Source: Symbiodinium natans (taxonomy: Eukaryota; Sar; Dinophyceae; Suessiales; Symbiodiniaceae). Taken from it: a stretch of 64,000 nt of DNA. The first letter of the stretch is position 1, and each line of letters starts with the position of its first letter. Made by a program: the position numbers and the translations under genes. Shown one piece after another: positions 41,116-52,280 of this stretch. The notes under the pieces are model-generated. The model did not search any database and was not told the origin of the DNA. It was given only the letters and a program-made list of their open reading frames with translations. The stretch covers positions 649,906-713,905 of the forward strand of contig CAJNDS010000702.1 of the NCBI GenBank assembly GCA_905221605.1, read 5' to 3'.

Positions 41116-41640
41116 CGACCCCTGCTCCCCCTACCCTCTATAGATATACTTTTACATACATATATATGTATATATGTATTGTTTATAAAGTAGATCTTGG
41201 GGGGGGGGGGGGGGGGTAGCCTGCATAATCCCGTAAAGGGTAGAAAAAAATAAATAAATATAAATATAAATAAATAAATATATACATATATATATATATG
41301 CTATATATATATAGCATATATATATACATACATACATACATAAGTATACATAGAAATATGTATAAACATATGTATATATATATATATATATTTGTATTAA
41401 AATTTGTATTTATATATGTAGGAGGGTGCACTCCATGTCTCTGGGAAACTTGGTGAGCTGGCCGCCGCAAGTTCCTCCCAGCCCCTCCTCAACACGATCT
41501 TTGCGGGAGATCGGACGGCAGAGCTCCGAGAGTCGAAGCTGAGATGATGGCGACTTCGTCGGCTCGGGAGTTGCTGGGTTGGAGAGTTTAGGGTTTATAA
41601 GGTTCAGGGTTTAGGGTTGACTAGGGGTTTAGGGTTTCGG
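41116..41640. repeat. AT microsatellites and unique DNA
   Basis: 41150-41430 is composed of TATA/TACA/TAAA simple repeats with a G-run at 41199-41216 and a small palindrome (ATATATGCTATATATATATAGCATATAT region, 41293-41325). 41580-41650 contains TTTAGGG relatives. Confidence 0.85.
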
Positions 41641-42870
41641 GTTGAGGGTTCGTTCGGATCAGACTGCGCGTGATGTTGCCTTGAAACATGATCTGCTGGG
41701 CCGCGCGCTGCGCATGGAAGACCAGCTTGAACAATTGAGCGATGACGTGAGCACGCAAGGCTGATGAAGAAAAATCATCTTCTTGCGGCGATGAAAACCC
41801 ACAAGGGCTGGCGACGAAAGTTCAGCATTCTTGGTTGCATCACACCAAGCGGTTCGCCGAACGCAGCAGGCCATGAAAGTTCACTCTAGAGATGTGTCGT
41901 ACATGAAAGAGCGCTGACAGTGTAACTCTTTTAGCCGAAACACGCCGCGAGATGTGTCGAACATGCGAGGCTGGCGACGAAAGTTCAGCTTGTAAAATGC
42001 CGAACGCACGCCAAGTGACGCGTCGGACACGTACGCTGGCGATGAAAGTTCAGCATTTAATGATTTATTGTCGATGTGCACCAAGCGATGTGTCCGCCGC
42101 CAAGCTGTGCGTGACGTTCAGCGTTGACTGTCGTACTGACTTGACGCTACAGCCTGCCATAGCCCAAGCCGAGCGTCGGTCTGACTTGCACGTTGGCTCC
42201 CATCTTTGGCCGGGCCAAGCTCGACGTCGGTCTGACACAGCCGTGGAAGCCCGCTGTCGGCCAAGCAGAACCTCATACTGGCTTGGACGTAAGAGAGGCC
42301 ACACGCAACGCTCCATGAATTTGGATGTTATAGCCCGCTATAGGCCAAACTGAACGTCGTACTTGCTTGGACGTCAAAACCTGCCATACACCAAACGGAC
42401 CGACGGTACTGGTGGAATGTTCAAGCCAGCTTTCGGCCAAGCCAATCGTCGTACTGACTTGAGCACAACAGCCCGCTAGAGGCCAAGCTGAATTTCGTGT
42501 TGATGTGGACGTCGACGACGCTTTCGCACGTTGTACTGCAGCCCTTATATAATAGGCCAAATCGCACGTCGTACTGACTTTTGGCGCTATAGGCCAAGCC
42601 GGACTCCCCTAAAGCGATCCCCGGCTTGGTGGGGGCGCATGGACAACACAAGCCGTTTTTTTGCGCCGTGGGCATCGGAAGCAGGCCGCGCGAACGCCGC
42701 ACTCAGCTTGGACGCCAGAGCGTGCTGTAGAAGCTGAGTGAAGGCCGTACAGTCGCCGTACTGAACTTGACACCAGAGCTTGCTTCTGAACGAGTGAGCA
42801 CCGTAGAGGCCGAGCGAACAACCCAAGCGAACACGGTAGCTGAGCTTGGACGCCAAAGTTTGCTACAGGG
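41641..42870. repeat. Diverged tandem repeats leading into the 47-bp satellite
   Basis: 41740-42070 has units of about 60-75 bp around GGCGA(C/T)GAAAGTTCAGC. 42150-42870 has units of about 55-65 bp with GCCAAGC, CGTCGTACTGACTTG and GGACGC words, the same words as the adjacent satellite but longer and poorly conserved. Similarity to the satellite rises toward the right. Confidence 0.75.
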
Positions 42871-45800
42871 TGGCAAAGCCGCATGGCCGGCTGACTTGGG
42901 ACGCTAGAGCTCGTTGTAGGCCAAGCCGCACGCCCGGCTGACTTGGGACGCTAGAGCTCGTTGTAGGCCAAGCCGCACGCCTTCGTTGTAGGCCAAGCCA
43001 CACACCCGGCTGACTTGGGACTATAGAGCTCGTTGTAGGCCAAGCCGCACGCCCGGTTGACCTGGGACGCTAGAGCTCGTTGTAGGCCAAGCCGCATGGC
43101 CGGCTGACCTGGGATGCTAGAGCTCGTTGTAGGCCAAGCCGCACGCCCGGCTGACTTGGGACGCTAGAGCTCGTTGTAGGCCAAGCCGCACGCCCGGCTG
43201 ACTTGGGACGCTAGAGCTTGTTGTAGGCCAAGCCGCATGGTCGGCTGACTTGGGATGCTAGAGCTCGTTGTAGGCCAAGCCGCACGCCCGGCTGACTTGG
43301 GACGCTCGAGCTCGTTGTAGGCCAAGCCGCACGCCCGGCTGACTTGGGACGCTAGCTCGTTGTAGGCCAAGCCGCACGCCCGGCTGACTTGGGACGCTAG
43401 AGCTCGCTGTAGGCCAAGCCGCACGCCTGGCTGACTTGGGACGCTAGAGCTCGTTGTAGGCCAAACCGCACGCCCGGCTGACTTGGGACGCTAGAGCTCG
43501 TTGTAGGCCAAGCCGCACGCCCGACTGACTTAGGACGCTACAGGTCGTTGTAGGCCAGCCACACGCCCGGCTGACTTGGGACGCTAGAGCTCGTTGTAGG
43601 CCAAGCCGCACGCCCGGCTGACTTGGGACGCTTGAGCTCGTTGTAGGCCAAGCCGCACGCCCGGCGGACTTGGTACGCTAGGGCTCGTTGTAGGCCAAGC
43701 CGCATGGCCGGCTGACTTGGGACGGTAGAGCTCGTTGTAGGGCAAGCCGCACGCCCGGCTGACTTGGGACGCTAGAGCTCGTTGTAGGCCAAGCCGCACG
43801 CCCGGCTGACTTGGGACGTTAAAACTTGTTGTAGGCCAAACTGCACGCCCGGCTGGCTTGGGACGCTGGAGCTCGTTGTAGGCCAAGCCGCACGCCCAGT
43901 TGTCTTGGGACGCTAGAGCTCGTTGTAGGCCAAGCCGCATGGCCGGCTGACTTGGGACACTAGAGATCGTTGTAGGCCAAGCCGCACGCCCGGCTGACTT
44001 GGGACGCTAGAGCTCGTTGTAGGCCAAGCCGCACGCCCGGCTGACTTGGGACGCTAACGCTCGTTGTAGGCCAAGCCGCACGCCCGGTTGACTTGGGACG
44101 CTAGAGCTCGTTGTAGGCCAAGCCGCATGGCCGGCTGCACGCCCGGCTGACTTGGGACGTTAAAGCTCGTTGCAGGCCAAGCCGCACGCCCGGCTGCACG
44201 CCCGGCTGACTTGGGACGCTAGAGCTCGTTGTAGGCCACGCCGCACGCCCGGCTGACTTGGGATGCTAGAGCTCGTTGTAGGCCAAGCCGCCCGGCCGGC
44301 AGACTTGGGACGTTAGAGCTCGTTTTAGGCCAAGCCGCACGCCCGGTTGACTTGGGACGCTAGAGCTCGTTGCAGGCTGTAGGCCAAGCCGCACGCCCGG
44401 TTGTCTTGGGACGCTAGAGCTCATTGTAGGCCAAGCCGCATGGCCGGCTGACTTGGGACGCTCGAGCTCGTTGTAGGCCAAGCCGCACGCCCGGCTGACT
44501 TGGGACGCTCGAGCTCGTTGTAGGCCAAGCCGCGCGCCCGGCTGACTTGGGACGCTAGAGCCCGTGGTAGGCCAAGCCGCACGCCCGGCTGACTTGGGAC
44601 GCTAAAGCTCGTTGTAGGCCAAGCCGCACGCCCGGCTGACTTGGGACGCTAGAGCTCGTTGTAGGCCAAGCCGCACGCCCGGTTGACTTGGGACGCTAGA
44701 GCTCGTTGTAGGCCAAGCCGCACGCTCGGCTGACTTGGGACGCTAGAGCTCGTTGTAAGCCAAGCCGCACGCCCGGCTGACTTGGTACGCTAGAGCTCGT
44801 TGTAAGCCAAGCCGCACGCCCGGCTGACTTGGGACGCTAGAGCTCGTTGTAGGCCAAGCCGCACGCCCGGCTGACTTGGGACGATCGAGCTCGTTGTAGG
44901 CCAAGCCGCACGCCCGGTTGACTTGGGACGCTAGAGGTCGTTGTAGGCCAAGCCGCATGGCCGGCTGACTTGGGACGCTAAAGCTCGTTGTAGGCCAAGC
45001 CGCACGCCCGGCTGACTTGGGACACTAGAGCTCGTTGTAGGCCAAGCTGCACGCCCGGCTGACTTGGGACGCTAGAGCTCGTTGTAGGCCAAGCCGCACG
45101 CCCGGCTGACTTGGGACGCTAGAGCTCGTTGTAGGCCAAGCCGCCTGGCTGACTTGGGACGCTAGAGCTCGTTGTAGGCCAAGCCGCACGCCCGGCTGAC
45201 TTGGGACGCTAGAGCTCGTTGTAGGCCAAGCCGCACGCCCGGCTGACTTAGGACGCTAGAAGTCGTTGTAGGCCAAGCCACACGCCCGGCTGATTTGGGA
45301 TGCTAGAGGTCGTTGTAGGCCAAGCTGCACGCCCGGCTGACTCGGGACGCTTGAGCTCGTTGTAGGCCAAGCCGCACGCCCGGCGGACTTGGGACGCTAG
45401 GGCTCGTTGTAGGCCAAGCCGCATGGCCGGCTGACTTGGGACGGTAGAGCTCGTTGTAGGGCAAGCCGCACGCCCGGCTGACTTGGGACGCTAAAGCTCG
45501 TTGTAGGCCTAGCCGCACGCCCGGCTGACTTGGGACGTTAAAGCTCGTTGTAGGCCACACTGCACGCCAGGCTGGCTTGGGACGCTGGAGCGCGTTGCAG
45601 GCCAAGCCGCACGCCCGGTTGTCTTGGGACGCTAGAGCTCGTTGTAGGCCAAGCCGCACGCCCGGCTGACTTGGGACGCTGAAGCTCGTTGTAGGCCTAG
45701 CCGCACGCCCGGCTGACTTGGGACGTTAAAGCTCGTTGTAGGCCACACTGCACGCCAGGCTGACTTGGGACGCTAGAGCTCGTTGTAGGCCAAGCCGCAC

Positions 45801-47088
45801 GCCCGGCTGACTTGGGACACTAGAGCTCGTAGTAGGCCAAGCCGCACGCCCGGCTGACTTGGGACGCTAGAGCTCGTTGTAGGCCAAGCCGCACGCCCGG
45901 CTGACTTGGGAGGCTAGAGCTCGCTGTAGGCCAAGCCGCACGCCTGGCTGACTTGGGACGCTAGAGCTCGTTGTAGGCCAAGCCGCACGCCCGGCTGACT
46001 TGGGACGCTAGAGCTCGTTGTAGACCAAGCCGCACGCCCGGCTGACTTAGGACGCTAGAGGTCGTTGTAGGCCAAGCCACACGCCCGGCTGACTTGGGAC
46101 GCTAGAGCTCGTTGTAGGCCAAGCCGCACGCCCGGTTGACTTGGGACGCTCGAGCTCGTTGTAGGCCACGCCGCACGCCCGGCTGACTTGGGACGCTAGA
46201 GTCCGTGGTAGGCCAAGCCGCACGCCAGGCTGACTTGGGACGCTAGAGCTCGTTGTAGGCAAAGCCGCACGCCCGGCTGACTTGGGACGCTAGAGCTCGT
46301 TGTAGGCCAAGCCGCACGCCCGGCTGACTTGGGACGCTAGAGCTCGTTGTAGGCCAAGCCGCACGCTCGGCTGACTTGGGACGCTAGAGCTCGTTGTAGG
46401 CCAAGCCGCACGCCCGGCTGACTTGGGACGCTAGAGCTCGTTGTAGGCCAAGCCGCACGCCCGGCTGACTTGGGACGCTTGAGCTCGTTGTAGGCCAAGC
46501 CGCACGCCCGGCTGACTTGGGACGATCGAGCTCGTTGTAGGCCAAGCCGCACGCCCGGTTGACTTGGGACGCTAAAGGTCGTTGTGGGCCAAACCGCATG
46601 GCCGGCTGACTTGGGACGCTAGAGCTCGTTGTAGGCCAAGCCGCACGCCCGGCTGACTTGGGACACTAGAGCTCGTTGTAGGCCAAGCCGCACGCCCGGC
46701 TGACTTGGGACGCGAGAGCTCGTTGTAGGCCAAGCCGCACGCCCGGCTGACTTGGGACGCTAGAGCTCGCTGTAGGCCAAGCCGCACGCCTGGCTGACTT
46801 GGTACGCTAGAGCTCGTTGTAGGCCAAGCCGCACGCCCGGCTGACTTGGGACGCTAGAGCTCGTTGTAGACCAAGCCGCACGCCCGGCTGACTTAGGACG
46901 CTGGAGGTCGTTGTAGGCCAAGCCACACGCCCGGCTGACTTGGGACGCTAGAGCTCGTTGTAGGCCAAGCTGCACGCCCGGCTGGCTTGGGACGCTAGAG
47001 CTCGTTGTAGGCCCAGCCACACGCCCGGCTGACTTGGGACGCTAGAGCTAGAGCTCGTTGTAGGCCAGGCCGCATGGCCGGTTGACTT
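42871..47088. repeat. 47-bp satellite, about 90 copies
   Basis: The unit is CCGCACGCCCGGCTGACTTG + GGACGCTAGAGCTCGTTGTA + GGCCAAG. Copies are highly similar, with recurrent variants (CATGGCCGG for CACGCCCGG, CTCGAG, GTTGACTTGG). The unit has no stop on the minus strand, so frames up to 118 codons appear there. Because 47 is not a multiple of three, the frame rotates with period 47 residues, which argues against a protein. The right end abuts a retrotransposon fragment at about 47090. Confidence 0.96.
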
Positions 47089-47092
47089 GGGA

Positions 47093-48671
47093 CTCGCATC
47101 GCCGGCCAGAGCCATCGAGCTGTACCATCGCCTTGGGCACTATGCCTTTGCCAGGGCACACCTTCGCCTGAACCCCTCCAAAACCCGGTTGTGGAATGCT
47201 GCAGGGGTTGCCCCTGCCGGTGTGCTTGAGCTCGCCCCGGGCGGCGAAGTCTGGGTAGGCAACCCTGCGCTCCCCGCAGCCCAGCGCGATATTGTGGCCC
47301 TTGGCGCCCCCATCGGTGCTCCCGAGTTTGTTGCGGCTCACCTTTGCGCACTCCTGGCGCGCCACGAGGGCTTCCTCAACGCCTTGCCGGGCCTCCAAGA
47401 CGCACAGGTCGCATGGCTCCTGCTCTCTCACTGCGCCGCTCCCCGAGCACAGTATGTTTTGCGCGCACTTCCCCCGCCGCACACACGCGCCTTTGCCGCA
47501 AGACATGACGCCATGGTGAGTTCTTGCTTGGACACCATCCTGTCGGCGGACGCTGCAGTCGGGCTGCCTGACCTGGCCGTCGCCCGCGCGCAGCTACCTT
47601 TGCGGCATGGCGGGCTTGGACTGCGCAGCGCTGCACGTCACGCACCCGCCGCCTACTGGGCTGATGCGATCCGTCCCGTCCTACACCGGGACCACGATTT
47701 CGCTACCACTCTTGTTGCGGCTCTGCAATCGGTGGCCTAGGTCTGCGACCTGCTGTTGCTGCCGCTGATGCTGCCTACATCGGTTCTCGCTCTGGCACCC
47801 ATGAACGCTGTGTTGCTTTGCGGGTTGAGGCTGCTTCGCGCTGCAACGTTATCCTCGCCAATGCTGCAGTTCCCCATCGCCTGGACTGTAGCACTGCTAA
47901 TGCCACTCGCACGCAGGCGCGGGTTAGCGAGCACGTTGATGCTGCCCGCGTCTGCTTGTGGGAACAGTCCGTGTCAGCTGACGCCAAATGCCGCCGACGC
48001 CACTCCTTCGAAGACACTGGACAAACACCTCACCAACGCTGAGTTCGACCTTGAGGTTGCGCTCCGCCTGGGAGTCGATGTCTTCGAAGGCGGCTTGCCC
48101 TGCCCTTTCTGTGGCATTCAGCTCGACACCTGTGGGCGCCACGCGCTTTCCTGCATGTCAGGTGGTGACACGGTTCTGCTACACAACAGCATTCGTGATC
48201 TCGTTTATATTCGTTTATGATTTTTGCCGACGTGGACGGCTCAGACCTCAGCTTGAGGCAGGTGGGCTTCTCCGAGATCCGTCCGGCAACGATGCCCTCA
48301 GAAGACCTGCCGACGTTCTTCTTTGTTCGTCATCCTGCCTGCGCGCCTCTCTTCCCGACGGCGCTCGCATGCCCGGCTCGCAGCGAGTTGCTCTTGATTT
48401 CGCTGTCGTCAATGCGCTTGGTTCTAGTCACTGGCAGACCTCTTGTCGTGAGATTGGTGGTGCTGCAGCTGCATACGCTCAAAAGAAGCGTCGCCACCTT
48501 GACATGGCTGCCCACTGTCAAGCCGAAGGCATTTCGTTTCAGCCCGTCGTCTTCACCTCTCAAGGCACCATGACCAAGGAAGCATCATCCATCCTCCGCG
48601 GGATTGCTGAGGCCATCTCTGTTGCCGAAGGGGGCTGCCCTGCCCAGCTCTGTGAGGAGATTTTCGAGCGC
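47093..48671 (+). pseudogene. Non-LTR retrotransposon 1: 5'-truncated RT tail and nuclease-like domain
   Basis: Begins at the satellite edge inside a polymerase-type ORF: LNPSKTRLWN and LRHGGLGLRSAARHAPAAYW are typical of the region after the reverse-transcriptase core in dinoflagellate LINE-type elements. After frame breaks (about 47740 and 48215) comes a Cys/His motif, CPFCGIQLDTCGRHALSC, then RPADVLL, ALDFAVVN and AYAQKKRRHLD, suggestive of a PD-(D/E)XK-type nuclease. It is interrupted at 48671 by element 2 and resumes at 50651. Confidence 0.68.
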
Positions 48672-48685
48672 GTTGCCATTCTCAT
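48672..48685 (+). repeat. Target-site duplication, left copy
   Basis: GTTGCCATTCTCAT, identical to 50651-50664. In this copy it is preceded by the coding sequence of element 1. Confidence 0.85.
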
Positions 48686-50650
48686 ATGAGACTTCGTCGC
48701 GGTTGCCGTGACAAGGTGGAACGTGGCAGATTGTCCAAGGAGATTCGAACGGAGTTGCGACGTGAGATGCGCCAAAAGCGAAAATGCAAAGTTAGATTCC
48801 GTTCTACGGGAGTTTAAAGACTTCAGCCGCTTGGAGTCTGTGTGGCATGATCCCGTCAAGTCTTCCCGATCTGTTCGCGCTCAAGATCCTTCTCCACATG
48901 ATTTCGCCGATTATTTGTCGGGTATCTTTGCTGCAGATGAGGACAACGGCCAACATGTAGCATCCAGACGGGGATTTCACATCCCGGCCTTCACCTTGAC
49001 AGAATTGAAGTATGCATTACACCGTCTTCGCAAAGGTAAATCAGCTGATTCGCAGGGTGTGGTTTTGGAAATGCTGTGTTATGCTCCCGATGACCTTTTA
49101 ATTCCCCTTTTGGAGTTATACAATCGGTTTTTGCAAGATGGACGCATGGATCCATCGTGGAAACATACAGTATTCACAATGTTGGCTAAGAAAGGAGACA
49201 GGTCCAACGTGCAAAACTGGAGGCCTGTTGCTTCGCTGAAGATGATTTACAAAGTGCTGTCCAAATTGGTGCATGGACGATTGCAACCCCTTTTGGACAA
49301 AGAGCAATCAGTTGAGCAAATGGGATTTCGACCCGGCTCTGGCGTTGATCATGCGTTATGTGTCTTTGACAGTGTATGTGCAAAGGCGATCGAATTCGAC
49401 TGCGATGTTTGGTTTGCCAGCATTGATTTACGAAAAGCTTTCGACCAAATCCATCATGAAAGCTTATTCAAGGCATTGCAAGAGCAAGGAGTTCCCACTG
49501 AGTACATCGCTTTGTTGAGGACTTTGTATTCTCAACAAACTGGATCTGTCGCTGATAGCCGTGCTTTTCCAATTCGACGCGGAGTGAAGCAAGGTGATGT
49601 CATCAGTCCTATTTTGTTCAATGCTGGGCTAGAACACGCAATCAGGATGTGGAAGGCACGTTTGCTTGACCATGGCATCGACATCGGCTCTACCGCGAAT
49701 TTGACTAATGTGCGTTTCGCCGACGATTTAATGATTTATGCCAAGTCGTGGCGTGAGCTTGTTATCATGCTGGAGTCATTGGAGGCTGACTTGGCGTCAG
49801 TTGGCTTATCGTTGAATGCAGCGAAAACTCGAATTTTCACAACAGCCATTTCGCCAGAGGTTGCTTACATTGACGTTGGCGGTGAAATGATCCAGGTTTT
49901 GGGTGACGGAGAGACACATATGTACCTTGGACGGAAAATTTGTGGCGACCTTCGACGCCAATCAAGAACAGAGCTGGCGCATCGTATCAGTGCAGCGTGG
50001 GGAAAGTTCAATAAGCTGAGATTCATATTCGTGAACAAGCACCTGTCAATCAAAGGCAGATTGAAGCTTTTCAATGCCGTGGTCACTCCTACGGCACTGT
50101 TCGGACTTTCTACACTGGCACTGACGGCGCGACAGCTGGAACAGCTTGATATATGCCAGCGAAAGATGTTTCGAAGCATTGTTGGATGGAGTCGCGACGC
50201 AGATGCAACTTGGGAAGAGACGATGCGACGCATGAATGCCCGGGTATCGTCTGCTCTCAGGCAACATCCTATGCCTTCGTGGTCCAGTGTTCATCGTGCT
50301 AACCAGCACAGGTTCGTAATGAACCTGACTGCGAAGAATGCTTGGCCATTATGCGCTGCAACCTGGAGTCCGTCATCCCAGCACAATTTCAATAGTGTGC
50401 CGAGACGACGACCTGGTCGCCCCCCCAAGCGATGGGATGATGAGTTGAACAAGTTTGTAGTGTCACAGTTCCCTGGTTGTAGTTCGTGGTCTGATGTAGC
50501 TCATCTGCCAAGATGGCCGTCAACAAGACATGATTTTGTACAGTTTGACACGGCCTCGCACATTAATTAGCTCGTAACACCCACCGTTGTCCCTTGTCCT
50601 GAAAGGACCGTAGTCTTCGTGACTCGAACGGGCAAAGTGCAAAGTGCAAA
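48686..50650 (+). mobile_element. Non-LTR retrotransposon 2, 5'-truncated, inserted in element 1
   Basis: 1,965 bp lying exactly between the two copies of a 14-bp target duplication. It carries most of a reverse-transcriptase ORF. The 3' end is a short GTGCAAA tandem tail (GGGCAAAGTGCAAAGTGCAAA region) rather than poly-A. No endonuclease or 5' ORF is present, as expected for a truncated copy. Confidence 0.85.
48708..50570 (+). CDS. Reverse transcriptase ORF of element 2
   Basis: An open frame of about 620 codons. RT motifs in order: LRKGKSADSQGV near residue 104, WRPVASLKMIYKVLSKL near 172, GFRPG, the first catalytic Asp in SIDLRKAFDQ, GVKQGDVISPILFN, and the catalytic FADD at residues 337-340. 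A C-terminal RPGRPPKRWDDEL is also typical of this type of element. The true reading enters from another frame: RLSKEIRTELRREMRQKRK (from ATG 48686) runs into a stop and homology continues in the present frame from about 48790, so a frameshift is likely. The GTG at 48708 is not a genuine start. It copies its own RNA into DNA at a nicked target. The RT core itself looks intact. Confidence 0.88.
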   Translation: MTRWNVADCPRRFERSCDVRCAKSENAKLDSVLREFKDFSRLESVWHDPVKSSRSVRAQDPSPHDFADYLSGIFAADEDNGQHVASRRGFHIPAFTLTELKYALHRLRKGKSADSQGVVLEMLCYAPDDLLIPLLELYNRFLQDGRMDPSWKHTVFTMLAKKGDRSNVQNWRPVASLKMIYKVLSKLVHGRLQPLLDKEQSVEQMGFRPGSGVDHALCVFDSVCAKAIEFDCDVWFASIDLRKAFDQIHHESLFKALQEQGVPTEYIALLRTLYSQQTGSVADSRAFPIRRGVKQGDVISPILFNAGLEHAIRMWKARLLDHGIDIGSTANLTNVRFADDLMIYAKSWRELVIMLESLEADLASVGLSLNAAKTRIFTTAISPEVAYIDVGGEMIQVLGDGETHMYLGRKICGDLRRQSRTELAHRISAAWGKFNKLRFIFVNKHLSIKGRLKLFNAVVTPTALFGLSTLALTARQLEQLDICQRKMFRSIVGWSRDADATWEETMRRMNARVSSALRQHPMPSWSSVHRANQHRFVMNLTAKNAWPLCAATWSPSSQHNFNSVPRRRPGRPPKRWDDELNKFVVSQFPGCSSWSDVAHLPRWPSTRHDFVQFDTASHIN

Positions 50651-50785
50651 GTTGCCATTCTCATCGCCCGGGCCAACAGCCGTGCTGTCACTCGGCGCCT
50701 GCAGCCCCGCGACGCGGGTGTTTCCGCAGCCAGCGCAGCTTTGGCTGCCCACGCCGTCCTTAGTGAGCCCATGGACGTTTGCTGA
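50651..50785 (+). pseudogene. Right target duplication and C-terminal remainder of element 1
   Basis: 50651-50664 repeats GTTGCCATTCTCAT. The frame then continues as IARANSRAVTRRLQPRDAG and further to a stop at 50783-50785. This is the natural continuation of element 1 (its left half ends ...FERVAILI), showing that element 2 split one ORF. Confidence 0.8.
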
Positions 50786-50969
50786 GTGACCACCTGGTGC
50801 ATCTGACCTAGGTCTCTCTCCGATGGTAATTTGCTGACGTTGGTTGTCCAGGTTTCTGTGCTTAGTGGCCAGATTCCCTGTCAATCTTGCCCATTTTGTT
50901 GGCCTTGTTGCCCTCTGCAGCAAGTGCCGCCTCTGTATGCCACACTGCCCTCACCAGTAGGAGTGCTGT
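50786..50969. other. 3' part of element 1 or spacer
   Basis: No coding similarity; probably non-coding tail of element 1. Confidence 0.35.
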
Positions 50970-51632
50970 GTGTGTTCTTGTTTTGGCGCCGCCCTCAGAA
51001 GTAGGTGCGGTCTTGTTTCTTTCACTTTTGGTGGTCCTAGGATGAGTGGACCCTATCTTCTTACTAGCTTCCACACGTACACACTCCCGTTAGCACGCAG
51101 AGGGCAATCTGGTGAGTCAGTGCCTGCTTCCCTAGAGTCGCTTCGCGATGCTCGTGCCTCCCTCGCCGCAGTTGGTTACGAGCCACCGGCCTGGCCCCAG
51201 CTCCTGGATGCCGGCCCTCCCGCCTCCACAGAGGACGAACCTGAGCTCGACCTTACTCGTGGATGGCAGCGCCTGGCGGCCCGGGCCGTGGATGACTTCT
51301 GCCACCGCGCACTCCTGCGTGAGCTCGATCCGTCCTCCATCGCCTTGCTGGAGTCACAGGCCGGCCCATTTGCTGCCAGGGTACTCACAGCGCGCCCCAC
51401 ATCCCCGGAGTTGACGCTCGACTCCCCCCTTTTCCGTGTGTTTATTTTCCGTCGCCTGAGGCTGCCACTCCCACTCACAGGCGCGCAGTGCCGCTGTCGG
51501 GTTGCTCATGATGCCCTGGGCGACCACATTGCGGCGTGCCCCCGCTTTGGCGTCGATGGAGACATCCCACTCCTCAGCGATGTCTTGGCAGACTGCTCGG
51601 CCCCTCCTGCCCTTGCCAGCCGCATGCCGTGA
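50970..51632 (+). pseudogene. Non-LTR retrotransposon fragment 3, post-RT region
   Basis: An open frame containing ALLESQAGPFAARVLTARPT, FRVFIFRRLRLPLPL and CRCRVAHDALGDHIAACPR. The order (S-Q-x-G-P, then R-R-L-R-L-P-L-P-L, then a C-x-C...D-x-x-G-x-H-x-x-x-C motif) is characteristic of the C-terminal half of LINE-type polyproteins in dinoflagellates. The Cys/His motif differs from that of element 1, so it is another lineage. No RT core is present. Confidence 0.6.
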
Positions 51633-52280
51633 CAGGGCCACCGCCCACAGCACCTAGCTCCCTGCCCACCGCCGCTTGGTGTGCTCACTGCACCCTGTGC
51701 CACCCGTAGTAGGCTGAGTTCGACCGCTATGGACTTGGAAAAAGGTGCGTTGAAAAAAAGAACCTACACCGTCCAGACCGGCCCAGCTCAGGGTATGTGC
51801 TGTGGCGTTTGCGCCTGGCAGCCTGTGCAACGACATGCTCTGGCCTCCTGGCAGCTTGCGGCCTGGGTAGTCCATCTCCGCACACTGGGGTAACCATCCT
51901 CGTATCCACTGCCAGTTGCTCGCCCCCCCAAAGGTCCAGACCATTGGCGACCACTTCAATGCGCCTATCATCTCGCACCACTTCGGACAAGTTCATGTCC
52001 CGGAGGTACACATTCTGGGCCACCCTGTTAGTGCTCGAGGCGATCCGCGTTGCGCAGCAGGGTCATGATGAGGCGGCGAGAGTTCGGGTTTGGAAGCTCT
52101 TCTTGCTGTTGCCACGCTTGCTCCTAGCGCGCTCCGCTCAGTCTGGGTCCAAGGGCCGTGCAGCTCTCTCTGCAGGGCTCGCTTTCACACGTTGCACGCC
52201 CAGTCTTTTGGAGGCGCGAGCAGGCAAGGACCCGGTAGCTGCAATGAATCCACATGCACAAAAGGGTTGAGTCCCTTGTC
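51633..52280 (+). pseudogene. Non-LTR retrotransposon fragment 4, region upstream of RT
   Basis: 51990-52270 includes RVWKLFLLLPRLLLARSAQS followed by GSKGRAAL, a segment that normally precedes the RT core in dinoflagellate LINE-type ORFs. It here follows C-terminal fragment 3, so the order is N-terminal after C-terminal: either a second truncated copy or a rearrangement. Frames are broken before 51797. Confidence 0.5.

Noticed and set aside
42871-47088. Minus-strand protein of repeated R-L-G-L-Q-R-A-L-A-S-Q segments
   Set aside because: The 47-bp unit merely lacks stops on that strand. The frame rotates every unit, there is no common start or end, and the DNA rather than the protein is conserved.
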